Below are positions 26,530 to 33,810 of a stretch of 33,851 bases of DNA, in pieces (position 1 is the stretch's first letter; every line of letters starts with the position of its first letter). Source of the stretch: an uncultured Alphaproteobacteria bacterium (GTDB taxonomy: Bacteria > Pseudomonadota > Alphaproteobacteria > UBA8366 > JADFVY01); the NCBI GenBank assembly GCA_947259105.1, contig CAMYKU010000041.1, forward strand, positions 1 to 33,851. The letters run 5' to 3'. A model generated the notes under the pieces. The model ran no database searches. It was not told where the DNA came from and worked only from the letters and a program-made list of their open reading frames with translations. The position numbers and the translations under genes were made by a program.

Positions 26530-27741
26530 CTAGTCCACGGACTTCTGGACGCCAGGCTTTCGCGACGCCACTTCGGCGCGTTGTGATTTCAACGCGTCAA
26601 GCTCTTTGCGAAGGCCTTCGATTTCGGCTTCATGCCCGGGTTCCGCATTCGCCGGTGTCGGGGCCCGGTTCGACTCGCCGCTGTCCGATTTCCCCACCTC
26701 GCAGTCCTCGGAGAGGAGGATCGCGACCCAGTTCCATCCCGGAACATTGGCGCAGGTGATCGCGAGGACGACGGTGATCGGCACACTGAGCAGCACGCCG
26801 GAGGTCCCCCAGATCGCCCCCCAGAAGGTCAGGGCGAATATGATTCCGAACGGGCTGAGATTCAAAGAGCGCCCGGTGAACTTCGGCTCGACGAGGTTGC
26901 CGATCGTGAACTGCACCACGCTCAAGGCGACCACCACTGTCAGCACCGGGCCGAGCTCGATGAACTGGACTGCGACGTGAAGGGCCGGCAGAACGACGCC
27001 AAGGGCCGAGCCAAGCACCGGTATGAAATTCAGTGCGAAGATGACCAGCGCCCACGATTCCGCGAAATCGACGCCCACGAGCCGCAAGACGCCGTAGCTG
27101 AGCCCGCCGACCAGGAGGCTCATGATCGTCTTCACCCAGATGTACTGGCGGACACCCTCGGTGATCGCCCGAAAGACTCTTCCGGTGTCTGCGGCCTGCG
27201 ACTCGCCGGCGGCGAGTCTGGCGATCTTCTTCGGTATCTGGTGGCGCTCGGCGAAGAGAAATCCGGCATACAGCAGTGTCATTCCCAGGGCCCCGAAGAT
27301 CCCGCTGACATAGTCCGCCGCGCCGGATGCGCCGGCTGCCAGATCGACGTTCGTCAACGCCTCGCGAACGGCCTGGCTTGGACGTTCGCCGAGACTCTCC
27401 TCGAGGCGTGCAATGAAGGTATTGAATCGCTCGACGTACTTTGGCAGCTGCGCCGAGATTTCCTCGGCCTGGGCGGACACGAAGTATGCGAGACCGGTCA
27501 GGATGCCGATGACGGCCGCAAATCCAAGCAGTCTGGCGAGCCAGGCCGGCAGGATGCGACCAATGACCCTTATGTTCGATAAGCGCAGGCTCGCGTCGTT
27601 GGCGAGCACCACGATGAAGATCGCCATGACCAGCGGCAAAAGGAAATCCCGCCCGACAACGAGCAACCCCAATACGATCGCAAGCCCGAGCAGAAACGCG
27701 ACCGCGCGCGGGAGTCGGGTCAACTGGCCATTTTCAGGCAC
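26530..27741 (-). CDS. AI-2E/PerM family membrane transporter
   Basis: A 403-residue polytopic inner-membrane protein of the AI-2E (TqsA/PerM/YdiK) family. The GTG start at 27741 is well supported by AGGAG seven bases upstream. Family landmarks are LVVGRDFLLPLVMAIFI near the N-terminus, the long amphipathic insert (EEISAQLPKYVERF), GVDFAESWALVIFALNFIPVLGS, and GNLVEPKFTGRSLNLSP followed by TFWGAIWGTSGVLLSVPIT. The last ~65 residues are hydrophilic and predicted partly coiled-coil (HEAEIEGLRKELDALKSQRAEV). Substrates in this family range from AI-2 to unknown ions or osmolytes; a clear choice is not possible. It is the last gene of a four-gene minus-strand cluster. Confidence 0.9.
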   Translation of the reverse strand: MPENGQLTRLPRAVAFLLGLAIVLGLLVVGRDFLLPLVMAIFIVVLANDASLRLSNIRVIGRILPAWLARLLGFAAVIGILTGLAYFVSAQAEEISAQLPKYVERFNTFIARLEESLGERPSQAVREALTNVDLAAGASGAADYVSGIFGALGMTLLYAGFLFAERHQIPKKIARLAAGESQAADTGRVFRAITEGVRQYIWVKTIMSLLVGGLSYGVLRLVGVDFAESWALVIFALNFIPVLGSALGVVLPALHVAVQFIELGPVLTVVVALSVVQFTIGNLVEPKFTGRSLNLSPFGIIFALTFWGAIWGTSGVLLSVPITVVLAITCANVPGWNWVAILLSEDCEVGKSDSGESNRAPTPANAEPGHEAEIEGLRKELDALKSQRAEVASRKPGVQKSVD

Positions 27742-27786
27742 AACGCGGCTCCTCTGTCACTCGACCGGAGTCCCGGGACCGGCGGC

Positions 27787-28278
27787 CTATTTCCGGGCAT
27801 CTTTGAGAAATCCCACCACGGTCTTGAGCAGCGGCAGCAGCATGGTCGGAGAGAGGGCGCCGAGCGGATCCCGCGAGAACGATTTGACCGAGCGCGCAAG
27901 GCCGGCGATTTCGCGCCTTGCGTCCGCAATCTGCGCCTGTATTGCGGCTGCCTCCTCCTCGAGATTTGCGAGCGCGTTGTCGCGGACCTCCTCGATCAGC
28001 TCCATTTCCGGGCGCGACCGGCGCGACAGGGCCAGCGCGACGAGCGCCAGCGCGAGCACAATGTCGGCCGCCGCGACCCAGAACGCCGCCATCGAGCTCC
28101 CCTGAGAGGGGACGAGAGCAAAAAATGCGGCGACGTTCAGCATGCCGAGCGCGAACACGCCGACGAGCGCCGCAAGGGCGAGGAGCGACATTTTTTGTGT
28201 CGTATCGCGAAGCTGCGCTTCGGCTCTCATGCGCTCGGCGCGCCAGAGTATGCGCATATTGGTGACAATCGGCTTCAT
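27787..28278 (-). CDS. YqjE/holin-X-like membrane protein
   Basis: A 163-residue protein with two hydrophobic helices (about 31-56 SLLALAALVGVFALGMLNVA, and 64-85 AFWVAAADIVLALALVAL). A basic, Arg-rich N-terminal part precedes them and a coiled-coil C-terminal half follows (MELIEEVRDNALANLEEEAA, then IQAQIADARREIAGLA). This arrangement matches the Phage_holin_3_6 (holin-X) family that includes E. coli YqjE. Despite the name, these chromosomal proteins are not known to lyse cells. ATG 28278 has a strong GGGGGAG five bases upstream. It follows the DUF883-like gene by 13 bases, mirroring the yqjD-yqjE order of E. coli. Family assignment is moderately sure. Confidence 0.62.
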   Translation of the reverse strand: MKPIVTNMRILWRAERMRAEAQLRDTTQKMSLLALAALVGVFALGMLNVAAFFALVPSQGSSMAAFWVAAADIVLALALVALALSRRSRPEMELIEEVRDNALANLEEEAAAIQAQIADARREIAGLARSVKSFSRDPLGALSPTMLLPLLKTVVGFLKDARK

Positions 28279-28291
28279 CTATACTCCCCCC

Positions 28292-28600
28292 TCAACGGCT
28301 GAACAGCCGGCCGACCAGGATTCCGAGAACGAATGCGCCGACGACCGCCATGAGTGGCCGTTGCGTGATTTCCTTGCCGGCGCGGTCCGCAAATTCGCTG
28401 AGCGCCCCTTCGAGCTCCGAGATGGTCTCCTGCAACTCCTCCTCTGCCTTGTCCGGCTCAGCGGCCACGGATTCGGCCGGCGCCGGCTCTTCGGTCTCGC
28501 GCCGGCTCTCTTTCTCGTCTTCGGATGTCTTCGCCCTGAGGTCGGCGACCTCCTCGCGCAGGCGTTCAAGTTCGGATTTCTGTTCGCTTTTGCGGGCCAT
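28292..28600 (-). CDS. DUF883/YqjD-like C-tail-anchored membrane protein
   Basis: A 102-residue protein. Residues 1-70 are charged and coiled-coil (ELERLREEVADLRAKTSEDE), then comes a helical segment (EELQETISELEGALSEFADR) and a C-terminal membrane helix in QRPLMAVVGAFVLGILVGRL. The RP-hydrophobic-GxxxGxL tail is the signature of the DUF883/ElaB/YqjD/YgaM group, tail-anchored proteins of the inner membrane that bind ribosomes in E. coli stationary phase. ATG 28600 is preferred; an in-frame TTG at 28621 is possible but lacks a better ribosome site. The gene lies between the small coiled-coil gene (30 bases) and the YqjE-like gene (13 bases). Confidence 0.7.
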   Translation of the reverse strand: MARKSEQKSELERLREEVADLRAKTSEDEKESRRETEEPAPAESVAAEPDKAEEELQETISELEGALSEFADRAGKEITQRPLMAVVGAFVLGILVGRLFSR

Positions 28601-28630
28601 ATCGCGATCCCGAAGGGTCAAAAGAACGTG

Positions 28631-28870
28631 TCAGAGCGCCTTTTTCAGATGCTCATACGCCTTCGCAATCTCGTCCGCCGTCGCCTTCGCGGATGTGCTG
28701 ATCGCCTCGGCGCTTGCTTCCAGCTTGGCCTCGCGCGCGAACTTGTCCAGCTTCTGCTCCAACTCGGCCCATTCGTCCTGGGCCTCCTTGGAGCCGAGGT
28801 GGATCTTGAGGGCAAGTTCGTCGCGGGTCTGCTTCAGCTTCTGTGCCAGACCTTCCGAATCTTCGGCCAT
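28631..28870 (-). CDS. Small coiled-coil protein, unknown family
   Basis: A 79-residue, highly charged, helical protein: GLAQKLKQTRDELALKIHLG, then EAQDEWAELEQKLDKFAREA and a more Ala/Ser-rich tail (ISTSAKATADEIAKAYEHLK). There is no signal peptide or membrane helix. It has AGGAAA seven bases before ATG 28870. Position and composition suggest it works with the YqjD/YqjE-like proteins encoded immediately downstream, perhaps as a soluble partner, but the family is not recognised. It is the first gene of the four-gene cluster. Confidence 0.6.
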   Translation of the reverse strand: MAEDSEGLAQKLKQTRDELALKIHLGSKEAQDEWAELEQKLDKFAREAKLEASAEAISTSAKATADEIAKAYEHLKKAL

Positions 28871-29207
28871 TTCGATGTTTCCTGTTTTCCCTGTCGTGCC
28901 CTGGCGTCCGTCGTAAACTCAACCGACGTGGCCCGACCCCGATATTAACCATACCGTACACACTATTCGTTTGTTGGTGATACGGCAATAACCGGTTCCC
29001 ACCGGGTAGTACACTCGTATGTCGGTGCATGGCCGGCCGCTGGTCTGTCGAGATCTCAGCGCCGGGTCCTGGCGGTCTTCGGTCGAGGCGTTGCGGCAAA
29101 GCTCATTCCGTCCCGCCTTACTGCTCGAGCGGAAGACGATCATGCCGGACGATTTCCCGGCGCTCATGCCGGCGCGGCAAGGTGTGGCCCCGCAGACGGT
29201 GGCATAG
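28871..29207. promoter_or_regulatory. Intergenic region upstream of the yqjDE-like cluster
   Basis: 337 bases without a convincing gene. On the minus strand TTGCCG, a 17-base spacer and TAGTGT (about 28989-28961) could be a weak promoter for the cluster. TTAACCAT, a CtrA-type half site, is at 28945-28952. The part nearest the insertion element (29019-29206) has a short open frame ending MPDDFPALMPARQ..., which I cannot identify and may be debris. Confidence 0.3.
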
Positions 29208-29210
29208 GGC

Positions 29211-29757
29211 TGGCAGGCTGCAGAAAAACTCCTGGCATTCGGCTGTGTGAGGTGTTTCTCTTGGTTGGAGGAATGAGGGAGGCGTGAATGCGTGGCAAGG
29301 GCGCTTCGAGCGGTCGTCTTTTCAGCTATGCCGATCTTGAGGCTCGTGTGCCGGCGCATCATCCGCTTCGCCTGATCCGGGGGATCGTGAATGATGTCGT
29401 TGGATCTCCGTCAGGTGAGTTGGAGGCTGTATATTCACATCCAGGGCGGCCGTCGATTGCGCCGGAGACGATTCTGCGGGCGCCGCTTTTGCAGGCGTTC
29501 TATTCGATCCGCCCGGGGGCGAAGGTGGGTCGACGCCTCGTTTACCATCGCACTCACCGCCTACACCCTCATCCGGCTGCCCAAACTGCTGAAAGAGGCG
29601 CCGACATGACGCCCGGACCCTCGCAAACCCCTCCTTTGGTCACGGAAAAGCCGCGCAATACCGTCAAAACCACCCGGACCGGTAACGCGCCGCCAGCCAC
29701 AATCCCGAAACCCGAATGACAATCCCGGCGTTCGTCAGTGTTTAAGCAGCTTGTTGG
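29211..29757 (+). mobile_element. Internally deleted IS1182/IS5-type insertion sequence
   Basis: About 550 bases containing only the two ends of a transposase gene. Imperfect terminal inverted repeats are visible: the left end carries CAGGCTGCAGAAAAACT (29214-29230), and the right end read in reverse carries CAAGCTGCTTAAACACT (29753-29737); 13 of 17 positions agree. Exact outer boundaries and a target duplication are not certain. It cannot move by itself. It lies just upstream of the mechanosensitive channel gene, whose first codons begin within about 10 bases of the right end. Confidence 0.62.
29288..29609 (+). pseudogene. Transposase remnant (N- and C-terminal ends joined)
   Basis: From ATG 29288 the product reads MRGKGASSGRLFSYADLEAR, then VPAHHPLRLIRGIVND and GRPSIAPETILRAPLLQAF: the N-terminal ~78 residues of an IS1182/IS5-type transposase. 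Near 29510-29528 the match stops. In another frame ASFTIALTAYTLIRLPKLL (ending at TGA 29609) is the typical C-terminal end of the same kind of transposase. The central DDE catalytic region, some 300 codons, is missing and the reading frame is shifted at the join. The gene is dead. Confidence 0.75.
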
Positions 29758-29765
29758 CTAACATA

Positions 29766-31079
29766 ATGGGGACTATGGACGAGGCTTTCTCAACGGTACG
29801 GGCTCTGGCTGAGCTTCAGCACAGTCTCTATGACTGGCTCTTGAGTCGGGGCTTCGAGCCCGATGTTTCTGTCCTGATGACCACTCTTGCGGGCATCATC
29901 GCGATGTTGGTGCTCGCGTTGATCACCGATGCGTTGGCCCGTCTGGTATTGGGCAAGCTCATCCCGGGATTAGTCAATAGCCTCTTTGGCGCGGAGCGTT
30001 CAGCAGTTTGGCAAGCGGCGCTGCGCAAGCACACGCTGGCCCGGCGCAGCGCCCACATCGTCGCCGCCCTGATGGTCTATCTGATGACTCCCGAGATGCT
30101 GGGCGCCTATCCCTCCGCGGTGGTGGGCATTCGCAACCTGATCGAGGGCTACGTCATCCTCGTCATCTTGATTGCGATCAACGCCGTGTTGCGGGCAACC
30201 GTGGATGTGTTGCGGCAGGAGGAATGGTCGACCGGTCTGCCACTGCAGTTTCTTGCCCAGACGGCGCAGGCGGTTGTGGGGCTCGTCGGCGGCGTACTCA
30301 TCATATCGGTGGTGTTCGACCAGCCGGTGGGGGTGCTGCTGACCGGCATGGCCGGCATGACGGCGTTGCTGATGCTGGTGTTCAGGGACTCCTTGCTCGG
30401 GTGGGTCGCGGGGATACAGATCGTCAGCAACGACCTGGTGAGGGAAGGCGACTGGATCGACGTCCCCAAATACGGAGCAGACGGAGCGGTCATCGACATC
30501 GGGCTGATCACCGTCAAGGTGCAGAACTGGGACAAGACCATATCGAGTGTTCCGTCCTACGCGCTCATCAGCGAGGGATTCAGGAACTGGCGCGGCATGC
30601 AGGAATCCGGCGGGCGCCGCATCAAGCGTGCGGTGCTCATCGACATGAGCGGAATCGATTTCTGCTCTGCCGAGATGTTGGAGCGACTACGCAAGATCGA
30701 GATATTGCGTGAGCACATAGACCACAAGCTGGAGGAGATCGAGGCGTTCAATCGGGAGCATAACGTGGACGAGACCGAACCCGCGAACGGCAGGCGCCTG
30801 ACCAACATCGGCACCTACCTTGCCTACCTGCGGCGTTATCTCCAGAACCATCCGGCCATCCGTCGTGACATGCTGCTCATGGTGCGGCAGTTGGCGCCCG
30901 GACCGGCGGGTCTGCCGATCGAAATCTATGCCTTTTCCGCCAAACAGAACTGGACCGAGTACGAGGCGATTCAAGCGGATATTATTGACCACGCGCTCGC
31001 CGTGCTGCCGGCGTTCGGCCTGAGCGTATACCAGTATCCAAGCAGCGGAGCATTTAACGTTCCGGATGCCGGACATTAG
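29766..31079 (+). CDS. YbdG/MscM-type mechanosensitive ion channel
   Basis: A 437-residue MscS-superfamily channel of the YbdG branch, an inner-membrane osmotic-shock release valve. An N-terminal region with five hydrophobic segments is followed by the pore-lining helix and beta domain: VFRDSLLGWVAGIQIVSNDL, REGDWIDVPKYGADGAVIDI, GLITVKVQNWDKTISSVPSY, and NWRGMQESGGRRIKRA. The KYGADG and ESGGRRIKR stretches are those of YbdG. The C-terminal domain (to DAGH) is long and soluble. ATG 29766 and ATG 29775 are both possible; GGGG precedes the second closely. The stop codon overlaps the stop of a minus-strand gene by three bases. The coding sequence looks somewhat lower in GC than the neighbouring genes. 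Confidence 0.88.
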   Translation: MGTMDEAFSTVRALAELQHSLYDWLLSRGFEPDVSVLMTTLAGIIAMLVLALITDALARLVLGKLIPGLVNSLFGAERSAVWQAALRKHTLARRSAHIVAALMVYLMTPEMLGAYPSAVVGIRNLIEGYVILVILIAINAVLRATVDVLRQEEWSTGLPLQFLAQTAQAVVGLVGGVLIISVVFDQPVGVLLTGMAGMTALLMLVFRDSLLGWVAGIQIVSNDLVREGDWIDVPKYGADGAVIDIGLITVKVQNWDKTISSVPSYALISEGFRNWRGMQESGGRRIKRAVLIDMSGIDFCSAEMLERLRKIEILREHIDHKLEEIEAFNREHNVDETEPANGRRLTNIGTYLAYLRRYLQNHPAIRRDMLLMVRQLAPGPAGLPIEIYAFSAKQNWTEYEAIQADIIDHALAVLPAFGLSVYQYPSSGAFNVPDAGH

Positions 31080-31381
31080 TTCGGCCTTGGCGGCCACCAC
31101 ACGATGTGCCGATCCCTCATCCCCCGGTCGGAGACGCCGCCGAACACTCTCGTTGTGTCCTGCCGCATAAGTCGTGACGAGGGGCGCAGCGAACCCCGCA
31201 GGACGTGGAGCAGCGCGATCGCGGAAACGGCGATGACCGCAACGCCGATCGGTGTGCGGCGCGACCGCGGACTTGCCGCAACAACCGCGGCGAAGCGGGG
31301 CGCCAGCCCGCAGCCGAGACCGGCGAAGGCGAGGAGCCCGGCCAATTCGACCGCGACCGCGTTGACCGGATGCCCTCGCAA
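31076..31381 (-). CDS. Possible small membrane protein, TTG start
   Basis: A 101-residue open frame starting at TTG 31381, 15 bases after the stop of the preceding gene, with GGGGAG nine bases upstream. Two hydrophobic helices are predicted (AVAVELAGLLAFAGLGCGLA, and IGVAVIAVSAIALLHVL), joined by an Arg-rich loop, followed by a basic tail ending WWPPRPN. It overlaps the mechanosensitive channel stop by three bases. No family is recognised. Compact spacing and the ribosome site are the main support; it could be spurious. Confidence 0.42.
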   Translation of the reverse strand: MRGHPVNAVAVELAGLLAFAGLGCGLAPRFAAVVAASPRSRRTPIGVAVIAVSAIALLHVLRGSLRPSSRLMRQDTTRVFGGVSDRGMRDRHIVWWPPRPN

Positions 31382-31396
31382 CGCCGCCCGCTCCCC

Positions 31397-31906
31397 TCAA
31401 TTGATGTAATACGAGACCTCCACGGTCAGGCGGCCGCCGGCGACGCCGTACGCGATCGAGAAGGCCTCCACGCCGGGCACGCGCAGGTAATAGAACCCCT
31501 CCTGCGCCAGCTCGAAGGCCTCGTCGCGGATCGCGGCGGCGACCGCGTCTGCACTCACCAGCTCGCCGCCGCCGAACTCGGCGACCAGCGCCACGGCGCG
31601 CGCGAAGGCGGCATCCCGGTCCGCGTCGCCCGGGGCGGCCGGCGCCGCATGGGTGATCGTGAGGCCGAAATGGACGCAGCCGCCGCGCCCGACGGTGATC
31701 CTTGCCGCGCCGCGCTCGATGGTCAGCAGCTTCTCCGCCGCGTCGTAGCGGGCGCCCGGGATGCGCCGCTCCATCTCGCGGTAGTGTTCGAGTTGCGCCG
31801 CCTGGTCGAAGATGCACGCCTCGTCCCCGGCGGCGGGGACGGGCGCGGCCGCCGCGAAGGCCCCGAGGACGGCGAGGAATGCGAAGACGGCGGCCGGTCG
31901 CGACAT
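31397..31906 (-). CDS. Exported protein of unknown function
   Basis: A 169-residue protein with a signal peptide (AAVFAFLAVLGAFAAAAPVPA-A). The mature part begins GDEACIFDQ, with two cysteines (CIF and GGCVHF) that could form a disulphide. It has a beta-rich middle (YDAAEKLLTIERGAARITVG), a helical segment (AAFARAVALVAEFGGGELV) and a C-terminal strand region ending VEVSYYIN. I recognise no family. The ATG at 31906 has GAGG overlapping the end of the preceding LapA-like gene (eight bases between genes), so the two are cotranscribed. Confidence 0.65.
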   Translation of the reverse strand: MSRPAAVFAFLAVLGAFAAAAPVPAAGDEACIFDQAAQLEHYREMERRIPGARYDAAEKLLTIERGAARITVGRGGCVHFGLTITHAAPAAPGDADRDAAFARAVALVAEFGGGELVSADAVAAAIRDEAFELAQEGFYYLRVPGVEAFSIAYGVAGGRLTVEVSYYIN

Positions 31907-31914
31907 GCGGCGCC

Positions 31915-32178
31915 TCAGTCGGGCGTCCCGGCCCCGGCCCCGGCCTCGTCGGCCTTGCGACGCCGTTCGCTGTGCGCCTTGATCAGCCAGCCGACCGCGA
32001 CGCCGATGGCGAAGCTGACGGCGATGACGACGAAGCGCCGCGCCTCGAAGGTCCAGAGCAGCACCGTCAGCTCGACCCTGGCCAGGTTCTGCAGCGCGAA
32101 CAGCACGAGCATCCCGCCCAGCACGGCGGCGATGACCAGCCGGAAATTGGCCATGAATTTCTCCATCCCATCGCTCAT
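31915..32178 (-). CDS. LapA-domain (DUF1049) inner-membrane protein
   Basis: An 87-residue protein with two membrane helices, ANFRLVIAAVLGGMLVLFAL and FVVIAVSFAIGVAVGWLI, joined by QNLARVELTVLLWTFEARR, and a hydrophilic C-terminal tail (KAHSERRRKADEA). The pattern FALQN...V(E)LxxLxW is that of the LapA domain, in which E. coli LapA works with LapB in controlling lipopolysaccharide synthesis through LpxC turnover; many small members have no tested role. ATG 32178 is supported by a strong GGAGGAG seven bases upstream; a longer in-frame start at 32346 is low-complexity. It is first of a compact three-gene set. Confidence 0.8.
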   Translation of the reverse strand: MSDGMEKFMANFRLVIAAVLGGMLVLFALQNLARVELTVLLWTFEARRFVVIAVSFAIGVAVGWLIKAHSERRRKADEAGAGAGTPD

Positions 32179-32668
32179 CGGTCGGCTCCTCCCTGTGTCA
32201 GCATCGCGCCCGGCCGCCGGCCGGGCTCCGCCGCCAGTATACACGCCGGCGGCGAATTCGGCACAGGGCGGACGGGGGCGAGGGGGCGCGCGGACGGGGG
32301 CAAGGGGGGCGCGGCCGGCCGATCCATGCGAAACAACCCCATGCACCGGCGTTTTCTGCGCCTTACAGCCCGGGCAGATCAGGTAATTTTGTTATAATAA
32401 GTAAACTGAGCTAACCCGGATATCACCGGCCAGCTTTGAAATGGTCGAAAATGACGCAACTGCTGGTGTTATTTCTTGAGCGTTGATTCAGATCAATGTT
32501 TAGAAATTGTCTAAAAAATACCTTTTATATGCCATGACTCATTTGCAGGCATGGAAGCTCCAAGGTCTACCACCGGATCATTCGAATGGGGCCGAGGCAT
32601 CCTGAAAGCATCAACCGCTATGGAAGCATCTGCGACCATGCGGTAGGGATCGAGAAAGGAACAGCTCC
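32179..32668. other. 490-base intergenic region before the cytochrome c peroxidase gene
   Basis: The left part (32179-32340) is GC-rich and holds no gene. From about 32385 it becomes AT-rich, with TATAAT at 32393-32398 (no good -35), an FNR box at 32483-32496 and AT-rich sequence up to the peroxidase ribosome site (AAGGAAC before ATG 32669). No RNA gene is recognised. Confidence 0.5.
32483..32496. promoter_or_regulatory. FNR/Anr-family binding site
   Basis: TTGATTCAGATCAA matches the FNR-family consensus TTGAT-N4-ATCAA exactly. It is 173 bases upstream of the cytochrome c peroxidase ATG. If used as a class II site, transcription would start about 42 bases downstream of its centre, near 32531. 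Low oxygen is the expected signal. Confidence 0.75.
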
Positions 32669-33661
32669 ATGAAAATATCTATAATTGCATTCGCCACTAT
32701 CGCAGCGGCAACATTGTCGGCATCGGTCGTTTTTGCCCAAGAGCCGATTGAGCCGATCAAGCCGCCGCAGAGTATCAACCTTGGCATGGTCGAACTGGGT
32801 AAAAAGCTGTATTTCGACCCGCGCCTGTCCAAGTCAGGTTTCATCTCCTGCAACTCTTGCCACAACCTGTCGATGGGAGGCACCGACAATATTCCGACGT
32901 CGATCGGCGACAAGTGGCAACAGGGCCCGATCAATGCGCCGACAGTGCTGAATTCCAGCATGAACCTTGCCCAGTTCTGGGATGGACGTGCTGCCGACCT
33001 GAAAGCGCAGGCGGGAGGGCCGATCGCCAATCCCGGTGAAATGGCTTTCTCGCATACGCTTGCCATCGACGTTCTGGAATCGATCCCGGCCTATGTTCGC
33101 GAGTTCAAGCAGGTCTTTGACAAGGACAAGATCGATATTGACCAGGTCACTCTGGCAATCGCCGAGTTCGAGAAGACGCTGGTTACGCCCAACTCCCGGT
33201 TTGACCAATGGTTGCTCGGCAAAAAGGATGCGCTCTCTGCCGACGAGCTGGCCGGTTATGAGCTTTTCAAGGACAGCGGTTGCACGGCCTGCCACAACGG
33301 AGCAGCCGTGGGCGGTGCATCATTCGAGAGGATGGGCATCGTCGAGCCTTACAAGACCGAGAGCAAAGCCGAAGGACGCGTTGCGGTAACCAAGGAGGAT
33401 GAAGACCGATTCAACTTCAAGGTTCCAACATTGCGCAATGTCGAGTTGACCTATCCTTATTTCCACGACGGTGCAGCCAATACACTGGAGGAAGCCGTGG
33501 ACGTTATGGGACGGATACAGCTTGGCAAGAATTTTTCCCGGAAGCAGAACGCTCAGATCGTCGCTTTCTTGAAGACGTTGACCGGTGATCAGCCTTCATT
33601 CATGCTGCCGATCCTGCCGCCTTCGACCAACGCGACACCGAGACCGAAACCGTTTAATTAG
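32669..33661 (+). CDS. Di-heme cytochrome c peroxidase (MauG/CcpA family)
   Basis: A 330-residue periplasmic enzyme that reduces hydrogen peroxide to water with electrons from cytochrome c. A signal peptide (FATIAAATLSASVVFA-QEP) precedes two c-type heme sites: CNSCH (Cys61, Cys64, His65) and CTACH (Cys205, Cys208, His209). Other family landmarks are ELGKKLYFDPRLSKSGFISC, GPINAPTVLNSSMNLAQFWD, NPGEMAFSH, the KVPTLRNVELTYPYFHDGAA segment and NTLEEAVDVM. The ATG is preceded by AAGGAAC. The FNR box upstream indicates induction at low oxygen, as for other Ccp genes. Its base composition is clearly more AT-rich than the rest of the window, suggesting later acquisition. Confidence 0.95.
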   Translation: MKISIIAFATIAAATLSASVVFAQEPIEPIKPPQSINLGMVELGKKLYFDPRLSKSGFISCNSCHNLSMGGTDNIPTSIGDKWQQGPINAPTVLNSSMNLAQFWDGRAADLKAQAGGPIANPGEMAFSHTLAIDVLESIPAYVREFKQVFDKDKIDIDQVTLAIAEFEKTLVTPNSRFDQWLLGKKDALSADELAGYELFKDSGCTACHNGAAVGGASFERMGIVEPYKTESKAEGRVAVTKEDEDRFNFKVPTLRNVELTYPYFHDGAANTLEEAVDVMGRIQLGKNFSRKQNAQIVAFLKTLTGDQPSFMLPILPPSTNATPRPKPFN

Positions 33662-33683
33662 AGAACGGTTGGATGGAGTCTGG

Positions 33684-33810
33684 TTCGGGGGACATCTGGT
33701 TCGATATCTGGGTGGATATCCGGGGACACCGATGGACTGCCCCTCATTCTTCTGTCTCAATCCAGGGGTTCACTCCATTGTGTCCCCCGAATTCCCGTCC
33801 CCCGAATTCC
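33684..33810. repeat. Short inverted and tandem repeats downstream of the peroxidase gene
   Basis: TTCGGGGGACA (33684-33694) is the exact inverse of TGTCCCCCGAA (33781-33791), with an 86-base interval. GTCCCCCGAATTCC occurs at 33782-33795 and again at 33797-33810 with a 15-base period. They look like debris of a transposable or REP-like element; no transposase gene is visible before the window ends at 33851. Confidence 0.6.

Noticed and set aside
28960..29000. GGAAC upstream of the yqjDE-like cluster as an EcfG stress-sigma promoter.
   Set aside because: No CGTT at 16-17 bases from GGAAC.
28919..29362. Minus-strand frame of 147 codons.
   Set aside because: Crosses the insertion element's left end, has no domain pattern and no ribosome site.
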